Counted from the stretch's first letter, positions 39,371-48,920 are shown. The stretch is DNA of 64,000 nucleotides from Pseudomonas putida (GCF_026625125.1 NZ_CP113097.1:1860001-1924000); one strand, 5' to 3'. Notes: generated by a model not told the origin, from the letters alone. Numbers and translations are program-made.

Positions 39371-40087
39371 CTACCCGAGGGTGGTCTTGGCCAAACCGGG
39401 AAAGTCTGTAATCAGGCTGTCCACGCCAAAATCAGCGAGCCGGCGCATCAGTGCCGGCTCGTTGACCGTCCACACCGATACATGCAAACCCTGGCCCTGT
39501 GCTTTGAGCAGGCGCTCGGGCGTGCACAGTGTCCAGTTCAATGCCAGCAGATCGCAGCCATAGTTCTGCGCGACCTTCAGTGGGTCGAGCCAGGCGTACT
39601 CGGCGACCAGGCCGCGCTTCACGTCAGGCACCAGTTCCAGCGCAGCGCCCAGTACTTCCCGCGAGCTCGAGGTGATGGTCACCTTGTCCAGCAGGCCGTA
39701 CTGCTGTGCCAGTTCCCGAATCGCCAGCACCGTGGTGGCGGCCCGGGTCCGTGAGGCGCTCTTGACCTCCAGTTGCCAGTGCTCGAAGGGGCATTTTTCG
39801 AACAGTTCTTCCAGCCGTGGGATAGGGCAGGGCTGCACATGGCCTGGGCCGCCCCTGCGCGCATCGTAGGTGACCAGATCGGCTGCCGGGTGTTCGACGA
39901 CCTTGCCGCGCCGCCCAGTGGTGCGCTTGAGGGTAGGGTCGTGGATGACCATCAGCTCATTGTCGGCCGACAGGTGCAGGTCAAGTTCGCAGCGGGTTAC
40001 GCCGTGGGACAGGCACTGACGGAAACTGTGCAGGGTGTTCTCGGGCGCTTCGCCCTTGGCGCCGCGGTGGCCATAAATGAGGGTCAC
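39371..40087 (-). CDS. Glycerophosphodiester phosphodiesterase (GDPD)
   Basis: Enzyme of 238 residues, probably cytoplasmic (no signal peptide), resembling UgpQ. It hydrolyses glycerophosphodiesters from phospholipid turnover to glycerol-3-phosphate and an alcohol. The TIM-barrel motifs are clear: YGHRGAKGEAPENTLHSF (catalytic His), CELDLHLSADNELMVIHDPTLKR and the closing WTVNEPALMRRLADFGVDSL with ITDFPG. GTG start with AAGGA six bases upstream. Its stop is about 50 bases from the convergent sthA end. Confidence 0.92.
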   Translation of the reverse strand: MTLIYGHRGAKGEAPENTLHSFRQCLSHGVTRCELDLHLSADNELMVIHDPTLKRTTGRRGKVVEHPAADLVTYDARRGGPGHVQPCPIPRLEELFEKCPFEHWQLEVKSASRTRAATTVLAIRELAQQYGLLDKVTITSSSREVLGAALELVPDVKRGLVAEYAWLDPLKVAQNYGCDLLALNWTLCTPERLLKAQGQGLHVSVWTVNEPALMRRLADFGVDSLITDFPGLAKTTLG

Positions 40088-40118
40088 GTTCGTTCCTTCA
40101 GGTCAAAAATGAAAAGGC

Positions 40119-40703
40119 TCAGGAGGCAGGGTCGCCCTGTTCCAGCTGCTGGCGCCGTTGTTGCTGTTGGCGCTGCAGGATGTAGCGTGCCAGCAACTGA
40201 CGCTGGGCATCTGTCATGTCGGTGAATTCGGTACCCAGTTCGAAGCTGCCATCGGCGCGCGGGTCGCAGTGGGTGACCTTGCCGCGCAGCAGCAGGCCGT
40301 GGGCGCGGGGCATCAACACCATCTTCACTTTGACCCGGGTGCCAGGGGCGATCTGCTGGGCTTGGGCGAACTCGATGCCACCTTCGGAGATGATCACCCG
40401 CTGGGGCTGGCCGATCTCGCCGATCAGGGTTTGCGCGACCACCGCGCTGAGCAAGTCCAGGCGCTTGTTCTGCGCTCGCAGGAACGCCGCCAGGGTGCGG
40501 TCCTTTTCGCTCAACTGACGCAGCAGGTGCTGGGACTCGAAGTCGGACAGGTGCAGCTCGCTGAGCAGGTTGAACAGTGGTGAATCATCCTGCAACAGTT
40601 CTGGCTCAAGGGCTTCGGCCGCGCTCAGGGGGCTGATTTCCAGTGCGATCCGATCTTCGATGCGGTAGTATTCGCGGCGATCTTCTTCGTCTAATGTCGT
40701 CAT
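40119..40703 (-). CDS. PilZ-domain protein (putative c-di-GMP effector)
   Basis: Protein of 194 residues. It begins MTTLDEEDRREYYRIEDRIA, a PilZ-associated N-terminal pattern, and has a C-terminal PilZ-like domain with VIISEGGIEFAQAQ (matching D/NxSxxG loosely) and GKVTHCDPRADGSFELGTEF. The canonical arginine motif of the c-di-GMP loop is not obvious in front of the domain, so binding is uncertain. A Gln/Arg-rich tail (RQQQQRRQQLEQ) ends the protein. The start ATG at 40703 is divergent from lolC. Downstream on its strand lies the GDPD gene. Confidence 0.72.
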   Translation of the reverse strand: MTTLDEEDRREYYRIEDRIALEISPLSAAEALEPELLQDDSPLFNLLSELHLSDFESQHLLRQLSEKDRTLAAFLRAQNKRLDLLSAVVAQTLIGEIGQPQRVIISEGGIEFAQAQQIAPGTRVKVKMVLMPRAHGLLLRGKVTHCDPRADGSFELGTEFTDMTDAQRQLLARYILQRQQQQRRQQLEQGDPAS

Positions 40704-40796
40704 GGCGAACCCATGGTAGCGGCGGTGGTCCGAGTGTAAAGCCGCCGCAGGCGCCTCGCCACAAGGACGTTCCCTTTCATCCGAACAAGCCCCGAC

Positions 40797-42047
40797 ATGT
40801 TCAGACCTCTTTTCGCATTCATTGGTACGCGCTACACCCGTGCCAAGCGCCGTAATCACTTCGTCTCGTTCATTTCCCTGACCTCGATGATCGGCCTCGC
40901 CCTGGGCGTGGTGGTGATGATCGTGGTGCTCTCGGTCATGAACGGTTTCGACCACGAGATGCGTACCCGCGTGCTGGGCATGGTCCCTCACGCCACGCTT
41001 GAGAGCGGCCAGCCGATCAACGACTGGCCTGCCCTTGCCCAACAAGTAAAGCAGAATCCGCAGGTGCTGGCGGTTGCGCCCTATACCCAGATGCAGGGCC
41101 TGCTGACCCACGATGGCAAGGTGCAGAAGGTGCTGCTCAACGGTATCGACCCAGCCCGCGAGCGTGAGGTGTCGATCATCGACAACTTCATTCAGCAAGG
41201 CCGCCTGGACCAGCTGGCGCCTGGCGAGTGGGGCATCATGATCGGCGACAAGGCGGCCGCCAAGCTGGGGGTGGCCATCGGCGACAAGCTGACCTTCGTC
41301 GCCCCGGAGGTCAGCGTGACCCCCGCCGGCATGTTCCCACGCATGAAGCGCTTCACCGTGGTCGGCACCTTCCACGTCGGTGCTGGCGAGATCGACGGTT
41401 ACCTGGGCCTGACCAATATTGCCGACCTGTCCCGCCTGCACCGCTGGAAGCCGGACCAGGTACAGGGCCTGCGCCTGAAATTCGACGACCTGTTCCAGGC
41501 CCCGCGTGTGGCCTGGAGCATTGCCCAGCAGTTGGGTGAGCAGGAGTACTACAGCCGCGACTGGACCCGTACCCACGGCAACCTGTACCAGGCGATCCGC
41601 ATGGAAAAAGCCATGATCGGCCTGCTGTTGCTGCTGATCGTCGCGGTGGCGGCGTTCAACATCATTTCCACCCTGGTCATGGTGGTCAACGACAAGCGCG
41701 GTGACATCGCCATTCTCCGTACCCTGGGCGCCACCCCCGGGCAGATCATGGCCATCTTCATGGTTCAGGGCACGGTGATCGGCGTGATCGGCACCCTGAT
41801 CGGAGCCGTGGTCGGTATCCTCGCTGCGCTCAACGTCAGCGCGGCGATTGCCGGCATCGAGAAATTGATCGGGCACAAGTTCCTCAACGCTGATGTGTAT
41901 TTCATCGATTACCTGCCCTCGCAGATCCAGGCCCAGGACGTGTACATGGTCTGCGGTGCGGCGCTGGTCCTGAGTTTCTTCGCCACCCTGTATCCGGCCT
42001 GGCGTGCGGCCCGCACCCAGCCTGCAGAGGCGCTACGTTATGAGTGA
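40797..42047 (+). CDS. lolC: Lipoprotein-releasing system permease LolC
   Basis: Inner-membrane subunit of LolCDE, which extracts outer-membrane lipoproteins for LolA. 416 residues: a first transmembrane helix ([19 protein letters not shown]), a large periplasmic domain, then three helices in the C-terminal FtsX-type region ([40 protein letters not shown], last helix near [19 protein letters not shown]). First gene of lolCDE; lolD begins at or just beyond its stop. The other LolC/E-type gene follows lolD and is about as long. Confidence 0.94.
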   Translation: MFRPLFAFIGTRYTRAKRRNHFVSFISLTSMIGLALGVVVMIVVLSVMNGFDHEMRTRVLGMVPHATLESGQPINDWPALAQQVKQNPQVLAVAPYTQMQGLLTHDGKVQKVLLNGIDPAREREVSIIDNFIQQGRLDQLAPGEWGIMIGDKAAAKLGVAIGDKLTFVAPEVSVTPAGMFPRMKRFTVVGTFHVGAGEIDGYLGLTNIADLSRLHRWKPDQVQGLRLKFDDLFQAPRVAWSIAQQLGEQEYYSRDWTRTHGNLYQAIRMEKAMIGLLLLLIVAVAAFNIISTLVMVVNDKRGDIAILRTLGATPGQIMAIFMVQGTVIGVIGTLIGAVVGILAALNVSAAIAGIEKLIGHKFLNADVYFIDYLPSQIQAQDVYMVCGAALVLSFFATLYPAWRAARTQPAEALRYE

Positions 42048-42054
42048 GTCGCGC

Positions 42055-42738
42055 ATGAGTGATAAAGCCGTTCTGAGTTGCCGCAATTTGGGCAAGTCCT
42101 ACGACGAGGGCCCGGAGTCGGTGCAAGTGCTGGCCGGGCTCAACCTCGAGCTGCACGCCGGGGAGCGGGTGGCCATCGTCGGCAGTTCCGGTTCGGGCAA
42201 GAGCACCTTGCTCAACCTGCTGGGCGGCCTCGATCGGCCGACCCAAGGCAGCGTCTGGCTGGCCGGCGAAGAGCTGTCGGCGCTTGGCGAGCGGGCCCGC
42301 GGCCTGCTGCGCAACCGCGAGCTGGGCTTTGTCTACCAGTTCCACCACCTGCTGCCCGAGTTCACCGCCATGGAGAACGTGTGCATGCCACTGCTGATCG
42401 GGCGCACCGCAATCCCCGAGGCCCGTGAGCGCGCCGAGGCACTGCTCAAGCGTGTCGGTCTGGGCCACCGCCTGCACCACAAGCCGGCCGAGCTGTCGGG
42501 GGGTGAGCGGCAACGGGTGGCCATTGCCCGCGCGCTGGTCAACCGGCCGGGCCTGGTCATGCTCGATGAGCCGACCGGCAACCTCGACCACCACACCGCC
42601 CAAGGCATCCAGGAGTTGATGCAGGAACTGTCCAGCGCCTCGCGCACGGCATTTTTGGTGGTGACCCACGACCTCAACCTGGCACGGCAGATGGACCGTG
42701 TGCTGAAACTCGACGACGGTCATCTGGTGGCGATCTGA
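42055..42738 (+). CDS. lolD: Lipoprotein-releasing system ATPase LolD
   Basis: Cytoplasmic ABC ATPase of 227 residues driving LolCE. Walker [19 protein letters not shown]-loop [14 protein letters not shown], signature [14 protein letters not shown], Walker [19 protein letters not shown] and switch His in VVTHDLNL. The start at 42055 (MSDKAVLSC) matches the length of homologues; an in-frame ATG at 42040, overlapping the lolC stop, is equally well supported by a GAGG and would add five residues. Confidence 0.96.
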   Translation: MSDKAVLSCRNLGKSYDEGPESVQVLAGLNLELHAGERVAIVGSSGSGKSTLLNLLGGLDRPTQGSVWLAGEELSALGERARGLLRNRELGFVYQFHHLLPEFTAMENVCMPLLIGRTAIPEARERAEALLKRVGLGHRLHHKPAELSGGERQRVAIARALVNRPGLVMLDEPTGNLDHHTAQGIQELMQELSSASRTAFLVVTHDLNLARQMDRVLKLDDGHLVAI

Positions 42739-42794
42739 GCCGCGTGCACGGGGTGGCCTGAGCCGCCCCGCAACTTTTTCAGTGGGTGTTTTAC

Positions 42795-44036
42795 ATGTTC
42801 AGACCCTTGCCCTTGTTCATCGGTGCGCGCTACACCCGTGCCAAGCGCCGCAACCATTTCATCTCGTTCATCTCGATGACCTCGATGATCGGCCTGTCCC
42901 TGGGCGTGCTGGCGATGATCGTGGTGCTGTCGGTGATGAATGGCTTCCAGCGCGAGATGAGCTCGCGCATCCTCGGCCTGGTGCCACACGCCAGCATCCT
43001 CGGCGTGCAGCCGCTGGACGACTGGCGCAAGGCTGCCGATGCAGCGCTGCAAAACCCGGCCGTGATGGCGGTTGCGCCGATCACCGAGATGGAGGGCATG
43101 CTCTCCTACAAAGGTGCAATGCAGCCTATCCAGGTCAGCGGCATAGACCCGGCCGAAGAAGGCAAGGTCTCGATCGTCGGCCAGCACATCGTGCAGGGGC
43201 GCCTGCAGGCCCTGCAGCCGGGTGAGTACGGGGTGTTGATCGGCGAGCTGACTGCGCGCCGGTTCCGTCTCAATACCGGCGACAAACTGACCCTGATCGT
43301 GCCGGAAATCAGCAAGGAGCCGGGCGGCGTCACCCCGCGCATGCAGCGCCTGACCGTGGTCGGTATCTTCAAGGTGGGGGCCGAGCTGGACGGTTCGCAG
43401 GCTTACATGCATGTGGCCGATGCCGGCGAGATGCAGCGCTGGGCGCCCGGCCAGGTGCAGGGCGTGCGCCTCAAGCTGCACGACCTGTATGCCGCGCCGC
43501 AAGTGTCCAAGGCCATTGCTGCCAGCCTGGGCGATGCCTACCGCGCCGATGACTGGTCGCACACCCAGGGCAGCCTGTTCAGTGCCATGAAGATGGAAAA
43601 GACCATGATCGGCCTGCTGCTCCTGATGATCATCGCCGTGGCGGCGTTCAACATCATCGCCACCCTGGTGATGGTGGTGAACGACAAGGGGCCGGACATC
43701 GCCATCCTGCGCACCCTGGGCGCTACCCCGGCGCAGATCATGGGCACCTTCATGGTTCAGGGCAGCCTGATCGGTATTGTCGGCACAGTGATCGGCGGCG
43801 TGCTCGGGGTGATCGCTGCGTTCAATGTCAGCCAGATCGTCGGCTGGCTGGAGCGGGTGAGCGGGCAGCACATCTTCACCTCGGATGTGTACTTCATCAG
43901 CAGTCTGCCTTCCGAGTTGCAGTGGGGGGATGTGGTGATCATCTGCACCGCCGGGCTGGTGATGAGCTTCCTGGCGACCATCTATCCGGCATACCGCGCT
44001 TCGCAGGTGCAGCCGGCGATCGGCCTGGCGGGCTGA
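42795..44036 (+). CDS. lolE: Lipoprotein-releasing system permease LolE (second LolC/E paralogue)
   Basis: Inner-membrane partner of LolC, 413 residues. The first 60 residues nearly repeat LolC ([20 protein letters not shown]) and the membrane helices correspond. It has the same topology with a large periplasmic domain, GLVPHASILGVQPLDDWRK onward. LolC binds LolA and LolE binds lipoprotein in E. coli; which paralogue is which is inferred from order only. A short GC-rich hairpin follows. Confidence 0.93.
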   Translation: MFRPLPLFIGARYTRAKRRNHFISFISMTSMIGLSLGVLAMIVVLSVMNGFQREMSSRILGLVPHASILGVQPLDDWRKAADAALQNPAVMAVAPITEMEGMLSYKGAMQPIQVSGIDPAEEGKVSIVGQHIVQGRLQALQPGEYGVLIGELTARRFRLNTGDKLTLIVPEISKEPGGVTPRMQRLTVVGIFKVGAELDGSQAYMHVADAGEMQRWAPGQVQGVRLKLHDLYAAPQVSKAIAASLGDAYRADDWSHTQGSLFSAMKMEKTMIGLLLLMIIAVAAFNIIATLVMVVNDKGPDIAILRTLGATPAQIMGTFMVQGSLIGIVGTVIGGVLGVIAAFNVSQIVGWLERVSGQHIFTSDVYFISSLPSELQWGDVVIICTAGLVMSFLATIYPAYRASQVQPAIGLAG

Positions 44037-44055
44037 TCGGTCACTGAGATCATGG

Positions 44056-44072
44056 GGGGGCAAAGCGCCCCC
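44056..44072. terminator. Weak GC hairpin between lolE and copS
   Basis: Arms GGGGGC (44056-44061) and GCCCCC (44067-44072) with a five-base loop. No T tract. It lies between the convergent ends of lolE and copS. Confidence 0.4.
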
Positions 44073-44077
44073 GGTCT

Positions 44078-45415
44078 CTATAGCGGGTCGCTGAACTCGA
44101 TCAAAAACCGCGTCCAACCGTTCTCGCACTGTGCCCGGATGCTCCCGCCATGGGCCTGGATGATCGACCGGGTGATTGCCAGGCCCAGCCCGGCATGTTC
44201 GCTACTGCCCTCGCGGCGCGCCGGGTCCACCCGATAAAACCGGTCAAACAGCCTGGGCAATGAAGCCGCCTCGATCGCCTTGCCGGTATTGGCCACGCAC
44301 ACCTGTCCACCAGGCCCCAGCGTCACGCATATCTGCCCGCCTGCCGGGGTAAATCGCAGCGCGTTATCGAGCAGGTTGGACAGTGCCCGGCGCAGCATAT
44401 GCCGGTCGCCCTTCAGCGTCGCCTCACCCTCACGCAGCAGCTGCACTGCGTTGTCCTCGGCGAGGGGCGTGTAGTACTCCAGCAGCGCGTCCACTTCGTC
44501 ATGCAGCATCAGCATTGCCTGGCCTGGTGCCAGCAAGCCATGGTCGGCCTTGGCCAGGAAAAGCATGTCGTTGATCATCTGCGCCATCCACTGCAGCTCC
44601 TCGAGGTTGCCGTGCAGTGCTTCGCGGTACTGCTCAAGGCTGCGTGGGCGGGTGAGGGTGACTTGGGTGTGGGTCAGCAGGTTTGACAGCGGCGTGCGCA
44701 GCTCGTGAGCGATATCGGCCGAGAACGCCGACAGGCGCTGGAAGGCGTCATCCAGGCGCTGCAGCATGGCGTTCACGGTAGTGCCCAGTTCTGCCAGTTC
44801 TTCGGGCAGCTGCGCCACCGGCAGGCGGGTGGTCAGCGAGCGTGCTGACACGCTGGCGGCCACCTGGCCCATCTGCCGTAATGGCTTCAGTCCGCGGCGC
44901 GCGGCCCAGGCGCCAAGCAGTGCCGTGGCCAGCGCGGACAGGCCGACGGTGAACCAGATCAGGCGTTGCATGCCCTGCAGAAAATGCTGGTGATGGGTGA
45001 TGTCGAGAAACAGCGTAAGGCGGGCGCTGTCGTTGAGCGGCACGGCCAGGCTGCGGTAGTCGATACCGTCGGCATGGAGCGTTGCCAGCCCTGGGTTGGC
45101 CGGCGCGTCTGGCAGCGCGCGGCGGCTGGCGTACCAAGGGCTGCCATCGCTGCCATTGATACGCAAGGCCAGGTCGGCCTGGTGGCTGAGCTCGTGGCGC
45201 AGGGCTGCCAGCTGCGGGTGCAGGTCGGCAGGGCGTTGCAGGCCGGAAAGCCGGGTGCGTAACAGCGACAGGCGTGATTCGAGCAGTTGCTGGTCCAGCT
45301 CGACGAAATGTTGCTCGCTGGCACGGTTGAACAGCAGCCCCGCGCCCAGCGAAACGGCAGCGGTACACGCGGCGAACAACAGGGCCAGGCGGCTGCCAAG
45401 GGAAAGCCTGCGCAT
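44078..45415 (-). CDS. copS: Copper-responsive sensor histidine kinase (CopS/CusS-like)
   Basis: Inner-membrane kinase of 445 residues. One helix at 8-28, a periplasmic sensor domain of about 140 residues, a second helix (MQRLIWFTVGLSALATALLG), HAMP (RRGLKPLRQMGQVAASVS), the His box AFSADIAHELRTPLSNLL and ATPase motifs with ALSNLLDNALRFTPAGG and GLGLAITRSI. The heavy-metal kinase subfamily and the neighbouring CopR and cupredoxin support copper sensing. One base overlaps copR (TGATG), so the pair is co-translated. Confidence 0.9.
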   Translation of the reverse strand: MRRLSLGSRLALLFAACTAAVSLGAGLLFNRASEQHFVELDQQLLESRLSLLRTRLSGLQRPADLHPQLAALRHELSHQADLALRINGSDGSPWYASRRALPDAPANPGLATLHADGIDYRSLAVPLNDSARLTLFLDITHHQHFLQGMQRLIWFTVGLSALATALLGAWAARRGLKPLRQMGQVAASVSARSLTTRLPVAQLPEELAELGTTVNAMLQRLDDAFQRLSAFSADIAHELRTPLSNLLTHTQVTLTRPRSLEQYREALHGNLEELQWMAQMINDMLFLAKADHGLLAPGQAMLMLHDEVDALLEYYTPLAEDNAVQLLREGEATLKGDRHMLRRALSNLLDNALRFTPAGGQICVTLGPGGQVCVANTGKAIEAASLPRLFDRFYRVDPARREGSSEHAGLGLAITRSIIQAHGGSIRAQCENGWTRFLIEFSDPL

Positions 45416-46095
45416 CAGTCGTGGCGCTCTTCGAGCACATAACCCATGCCGCGTACGGTGTGAATCAGCTTGTTGCGGTGCTGGTCGTCGATTTTCAGGC
45501 GCAGGCGGCGGATGGCGACCTCGATGACGTTAGTGTCGCTGTCGAAATTCATGTCCCACACTTGCGAGGCGATCAACGATTTGGGCAACACTTCGCCTTG
45601 CCGACGCAGCAGCAATTCAAGCAGGGCGAACTCCTTGGCGGTCAGGTCGATGCGTTGGCCGGCGCGCTCTGCCCGGCGGCGCAACACGTCCAGGCGCAGG
45701 TCGGCCAAGGCCAGCTGCGTCTCTTGACTGGGGCTGGCACCGCGGCGTAGCAGGCTGCGAACCCGGGCCAGCAGTTCGGAAAAGGCGAAAGGCTTGACCA
45801 GGTAATCGTCGGCACCCAGCTCCAGGCCGTGCACACGGTCCTCCACTGCGTCGCGGGCAGTGAGGAACAGCACCGGCGTGTCCAGGCCCGCCTGGCGCAC
45901 CGCCTGGAGGATTTGCCAGCCGTCGCGACCCGGGAGCATCACATCGAGGATCAGCAGGTCGTGATCGCCGGTAAGCGCCAGGTGCTGCCCGGTTTCGCCG
46001 TCTGCGACCAGCTCGGTGGCGAAGCCGGCTTCGCTGAGGCCTTGGCTCAGGTACTGGCCGGTGCGGGCCTGGTCTTCGACAATCAGCAGTTTCAT
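45415..46095 (-). CDS. copR: Copper-responsive regulator CopR (OmpR family)
   Basis: Response regulator of 226 residues. Receiver: [20 protein letters not shown], acceptor Asp in [17 protein letters not shown], conserved Lys in [15 protein letters not shown]. The C-terminal winged helix has [20 protein letters not shown] and the CusR/CopR-typical [18 protein letters not shown]. The start MKLLIVEDQ (46095) is the usual one; the longer frame overlaps the regulatory region. An exact CopR box lies upstream at 46160, facing the cupredoxin gene. Confidence 0.93.
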   Translation of the reverse strand: MKLLIVEDQARTGQYLSQGLSEAGFATELVADGETGQHLALTGDHDLLILDVMLPGRDGWQILQAVRQAGLDTPVLFLTARDAVEDRVHGLELGADDYLVKPFAFSELLARVRSLLRRGASPSQETQLALADLRLDVLRRRAERAGQRIDLTAKEFALLELLLRRQGEVLPKSLIASQVWDMNFDSDTNVIEVAIRRLRLKIDDQHRNKLIHTVRGMGYVLEERHD

Positions 46096-46159
46096 GCGGC
46101 GTCCAGATGGGCGGTGTAAGGGCTGAAATGATACGTGACTCTGTCGGCCGCCGCCCAAG

Positions 46160-46175
46160 CTGACAAAGTTGTAAT
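46160..46175. promoter_or_regulatory. CopR-binding site between copR and the cupredoxin gene
   Basis: CTGACA-N5-GTAAT (46160-46175) matches exactly the CopR motif reported for P. aeruginosa. It lies 64 bases before copR and 72 before the cupredoxin gene, so it could control both divergent promoters. Confidence 0.72.
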
Positions 46176-46246
46176 CTTGCCGTCAGGTCGCTGCCAGTCA
46201 GCCCCTTCTAAATTGGCCGCATATCCGCTGCAAGTCTGGAGTCATC

Positions 46247-46744
46247 ATGAAACGCCTGTTCATCGCCGCTGCGCTTGCCCTGGTAAGCCTGCCCACCCTC
46301 GCCGACACTGGCAAAAGCTTCGCTTTCGGCGAGCCGGCCCCGGCGGCCAAGGCCACACGCACGGTTGAAGTTGTGCTCAAGGACATCGCCTTCGAGCCCG
46401 CCAACCTGCACGTCAAGGCGGGTGAGACGGTACGGTTCGTCCTGATCAACGAGGGCAAGCTGCCCCATGAGTTCAACCTGGGCGACAAGGCCATGCACGC
46501 CCAGCACCAGAAAGAAATGATCGCCATGCAAGGCAAGCTGTTCACCGCTGGCATGAATCACGAAGGGACGGGCCAGGTGGACCATGGTGCCCACGGCCAT
46601 GATGCTGGCAACACAGTCCTGGTGCAGCCCGGCCAGCGCGCCGAGTTGACCTGGACCTTCCGCCAGTCGGCGCCCATCGAATTCGCCTGCAACGTACCTG
46701 GGCATTACCAGGCCGGCATGGTCGGGCCATTGACCATCGAGTGA
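46247..46744 (+). CDS. Periplasmic cupredoxin with Met/His-rich insert (CopI-like)
   Basis: Secreted copper protein of 165 residues. Signal peptide MKRLFIAAALALVSLPTLA cut before DTGKS. The cupredoxin core provides a type-1 copper site: His74 (LPHEFNLG) and Cys148, His153 and Met158 (FACNVPGHYQAGM). Between them, residues 83-120 are rich in Met and His (MHAQHQKEMIAMQ, MNHEGTGQVDHGAHGHD), a possible extra copper-binding loop. It is divergent from copRS with a shared CopR box, as in P. aeruginosa PA2807. Probably binds or oxidises Cu(I) in the periplasm. Confidence 0.88.
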   Translation: MKRLFIAAALALVSLPTLADTGKSFAFGEPAPAAKATRTVEVVLKDIAFEPANLHVKAGETVRFVLINEGKLPHEFNLGDKAMHAQHQKEMIAMQGKLFTAGMNHEGTGQVDHGAHGHDAGNTVLVQPGQRAELTWTFRQSAPIEFACNVPGHYQAGMVGPLTIE

Positions 46745-46812
46745 CTGGCGCTCCAAGGCGGGCTGTAAAACCGGTAGACTAAGGGCATTTCCGAACCTTC
46801 AGGTCAGTTTCC

Positions 46813-47643
46813 ATGCATCCCGCCGCCGAACATTCCCCGCTGGGCAAATCCAGCGAATACATTGCCACCTACACGCCTTCGTTGCTCTTCCCTATCCCGC
46901 GCACGGCCAAGTGGGCCGAGCTGGGTGTGACCGCCCAGACCCTGCCGTGGCACGGGGTGGATTACTGGAACTGCTTCGAGCTGTCCTGGCTGTTGCCGTC
47001 CGGCAAGCCCGTGGTGGCGATAGGGGAGTTCGCCATCCCTGCCGATTCGCCGAACATCATCGAATCGAAGTCGTTCAAGCTCTACCTGAACTCACTGAAC
47101 CAGACGGTGTTCGCCACCCTCGGCGAGTTGCAGGCATGCCTTGCGAAGGACCTGTCGGCCGCCGCCGGCAAGCCTGTTAGCGTGCAGGTGCGCACCTTGG
47201 CAGAAGTGGAGGCGCAAGGCGTGGTGGCGCTGCCGGGCCAGTGCATCGATGCATTGGATGTGACCATCGATAACTACGAGCAGCCGCAACCAGAGTTGCT
47301 GCGCTGCAACCCCGAGCGGGTGGTGGAAGAAACCCTGCACAGTCACTTGCTCAAGTCGAACTGCCCGGTAACCGGCCAGCCGGATTGGGGCAGTGTGGTG
47401 GTCGAGTACAAGGGTAGGGCGCTGGACCCTGCGAGCCTGCTGACCTACCTGATCAGCTTCCGCCAGCATGCCGATTTTCATGAGCAGTGTGTAGAGCGGA
47501 TCTACCTGGACCTCAAGAACCTGCTTGAGCCGGAGCATTTGACGGTTTATGCACGCTATGTGCGGCGTGGCGGGCTGGATATCAACCCATACCGCAGCAC
47601 CGGGGCGATCAGCCCTGAGAACGTGCGCCTGGTGCGCCAGTAA
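46813..47643 (+). CDS. queF: NADPH-dependent 7-cyano-7-deazaguanine reductase
   Basis: QueF reduces preQ0 to preQ1 for queuosine in tRNA. The protein has 276 residues, the long bidomain form. The catalytic Cys184 and Asp191 lie in [18 protein letters not shown]; the QueF motif [14 protein letters not shown] is at about 84-97. It is downstream of the cupredoxin by 68 bases but functionally unrelated. Followed by a REP pair. Confidence 0.96.
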   Translation: MHPAAEHSPLGKSSEYIATYTPSLLFPIPRTAKWAELGVTAQTLPWHGVDYWNCFELSWLLPSGKPVVAIGEFAIPADSPNIIESKSFKLYLNSLNQTVFATLGELQACLAKDLSAAAGKPVSVQVRTLAEVEAQGVVALPGQCIDALDVTIDNYEQPQPELLRCNPERVVEETLHSHLLKSNCPVTGQPDWGSVVVEYKGRALDPASLLTYLISFRQHADFHEQCVERIYLDLKNLLEPEHLTVYARYVRRGGLDINPYRSTGAISPENVRLVRQ

Positions 47644-47656
47644 GGTTCGAGTGATT

Positions 47657-47776
47657 GGGGCCGCTTCGCGCCCCATGCCGGCAAGCCAGCTTCCACAGGC
47701 ACCAGCGCCGCTCTTAACGGTGGCGCAGCATCTGTGGCAGCCGGCTTGCCGGCATGAGGTGTGAAGCGGCCCCTTG
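47657..47776. repeat. Inverted REP pair after queF
   Basis: CATGCCGGCAAGCC (47674-47687) and its reverse complement (47743-47756) are flanked by related, less perfect arms, including GGGGCCGCTTCGCGCCCC near 47657. It separates convergent queF and the DUF4404 gene. Confidence 0.7.
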
Positions 47777-47781
47777 CCGTT

Positions 47782-48045
47782 TCAGATCCCCATACTGTGC
47801 AGCGAGTTGGCAATGCTGCGCAGGGTGGCGGTGAGGTCGGGATGCTCGGCCTCGAAACGCTCTATGGCCAGGTTCACACCATCGACCAGGTTGTTGTCTG
47901 GTGTGGCTTCTTCAAGCTTCAGTTGCGCCTCGATCTGTCTGGCTTCCTCATGCAGCGCGGCCAGCTCCTCATCGGTAAGCGGTACGTTTCGATCCAGTTG
48001 CTCGCGCAAGCTGTTCAAGCGCTCTTGCAATTCGCGGGCAGGCAT
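47782..48045 (-). CDS. DUF4404 small helical protein
   Basis: Protein of 87 residues, MPARELQERLNSLREQLDRN followed by LTDEELAALHEEARQIEAQL, a highly charged helical protein of the DUF4404 type with likely coiled-coil character. No signal or membrane segment. GGAG eight bases upstream of the ATG at 48045 supports this start over a longer frame. Function unknown. Confidence 0.78.
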   Translation of the reverse strand: MPARELQERLNSLREQLDRNVPLTDEELAALHEEARQIEAQLKLEEATPDNNLVDGVNLAIERFEAEHPDLTATLRSIANSLHSMGI

Positions 48046-48168
48046 TGGCTGTTCTCCATCAATGGCTTGGCAAGGCATGGACCTCAGCGAAGCGGCAAAG
48101 GTTCGCACCTGTCTTCTAGCGTAATCCACCCGCTGTTGCTTTGCATGATCCGTGTCAACGCTGCTGTG

Positions 48169-48732
48169 TCAGGGTTTTTCACCCTTGCCGCGGCGCTGGG
48201 CGATGTCGGTCAGGCAGGTGTCTAGCGCTTCGAGGTGATCGATCACCGAGTGCACGCCCAGACGGAACAGGTCCAGCGTGGCCTTGCCCCGTGCCAGCTC
48301 CTGCTGCTGCGGGGTCATGGCTTGCCATTGCTGCGAGCCGAGGTCGCAGGATGGGCTGCAGGCGGCCAGGCCGACTGTCCACAGCCCGGCGTTGAGGCCC
48401 GATTGCAACAGCCGCGGCTCGCCGCTGACCAATACGCAGCCGTCCAGGCGTTGGCTGTCCAGCGCCATCAGCGCCTGCCAGCAGGCATTGGGCGCCGGCC
48501 ATCGCACACCATTGGCCGTGTGCCCCGGTAACCAGTCCGGCAGCACGCTGGCCAAGCGTTTGCCCTGTGGGCTACTCAGGTCATCGAGCCAGATGCATGG
48601 CACCTGCTTGCGGCGCAGGCCGGCCAGGGTGTCGAGGGCGCCGGGTGAGGGTGAGGGGTTGCCATTGGCAGCCTGGACCAGGCAACCACGCAGGCCGAAC
48701 AGCACAGCGGTGAAGGCAGGTGCATCATGCAT
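48169..48732 (-). CDS. HAD-like protein missing the catalytic aspartates
   Basis: Protein of 187 residues. The N-terminus FTAVLFGLRGCLVQAANG aligns with the HAD motif I (hhFDxDGTLv, or FDWAG in phosphonatases), but both Asp are replaced: F-G-L-R-G-C. The rest keeps a HAD-like outline (a motif II-like CVLVSGEPRLLQSGLNAG and a C-terminal helix), close to phosphonoacetaldehyde hydrolase-like proteins. GGGAGG precedes the ATG. It is probably not a phosphatase and could be a regulatory or decayed relative. Next to mlaA, on the opposite strand. Confidence 0.65.
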   Translation of the reverse strand: MHDAPAFTAVLFGLRGCLVQAANGNPSPSPGALDTLAGLRRKQVPCIWLDDLSSPQGKRLASVLPDWLPGHTANGVRWPAPNACWQALMALDSQRLDGCVLVSGEPRLLQSGLNAGLWTVGLAACSPSCDLGSQQWQAMTPQQQELARGKATLDLFRLGVHSVIDHLEALDTCLTDIAQRRGKGEKP

Positions 48733-48852
48733 GTAAACCTCCCCAAATATGCCGCAGGCTAGCCAGCGATTGTTACGTCTCTGTGACTTGTAGTAACTGC
48801 TCACAATTATTTAGGAAAACTGTGTAAGGGTGTTTATCAGCGCGCAAGCCTC

Positions 48853-48858
48853 TATACT
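48853..48858 (+). promoter_or_regulatory. Predicted -10 box of mlaA
   Basis: TATACT at 48853-48858, about 60 bases before the ATG. A weak TGTTTA lies 16 bases upstream. Low confidence because the -35 is poor. Confidence 0.35.
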
Positions 48859-48920
48859 GCCGCCTTACCTGCGGCGCATGCGTTGCGCCAGCGGCCGAGA
48901 AATTCGATGGAGAAACATCT

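Noticed and set aside
40704..41876. Upstream extension of the PilZ frame through lolC
   Set aside because: Antisense to lolC; the real start is the ATG at 40703, where the conserved MTTLDEEDRREYYRI begins.
40800..42870. Long near-identical segment shared by lolC and lolE starts
   Set aside because: This reflects paralogy of the two permeases, not a mobile repeat.
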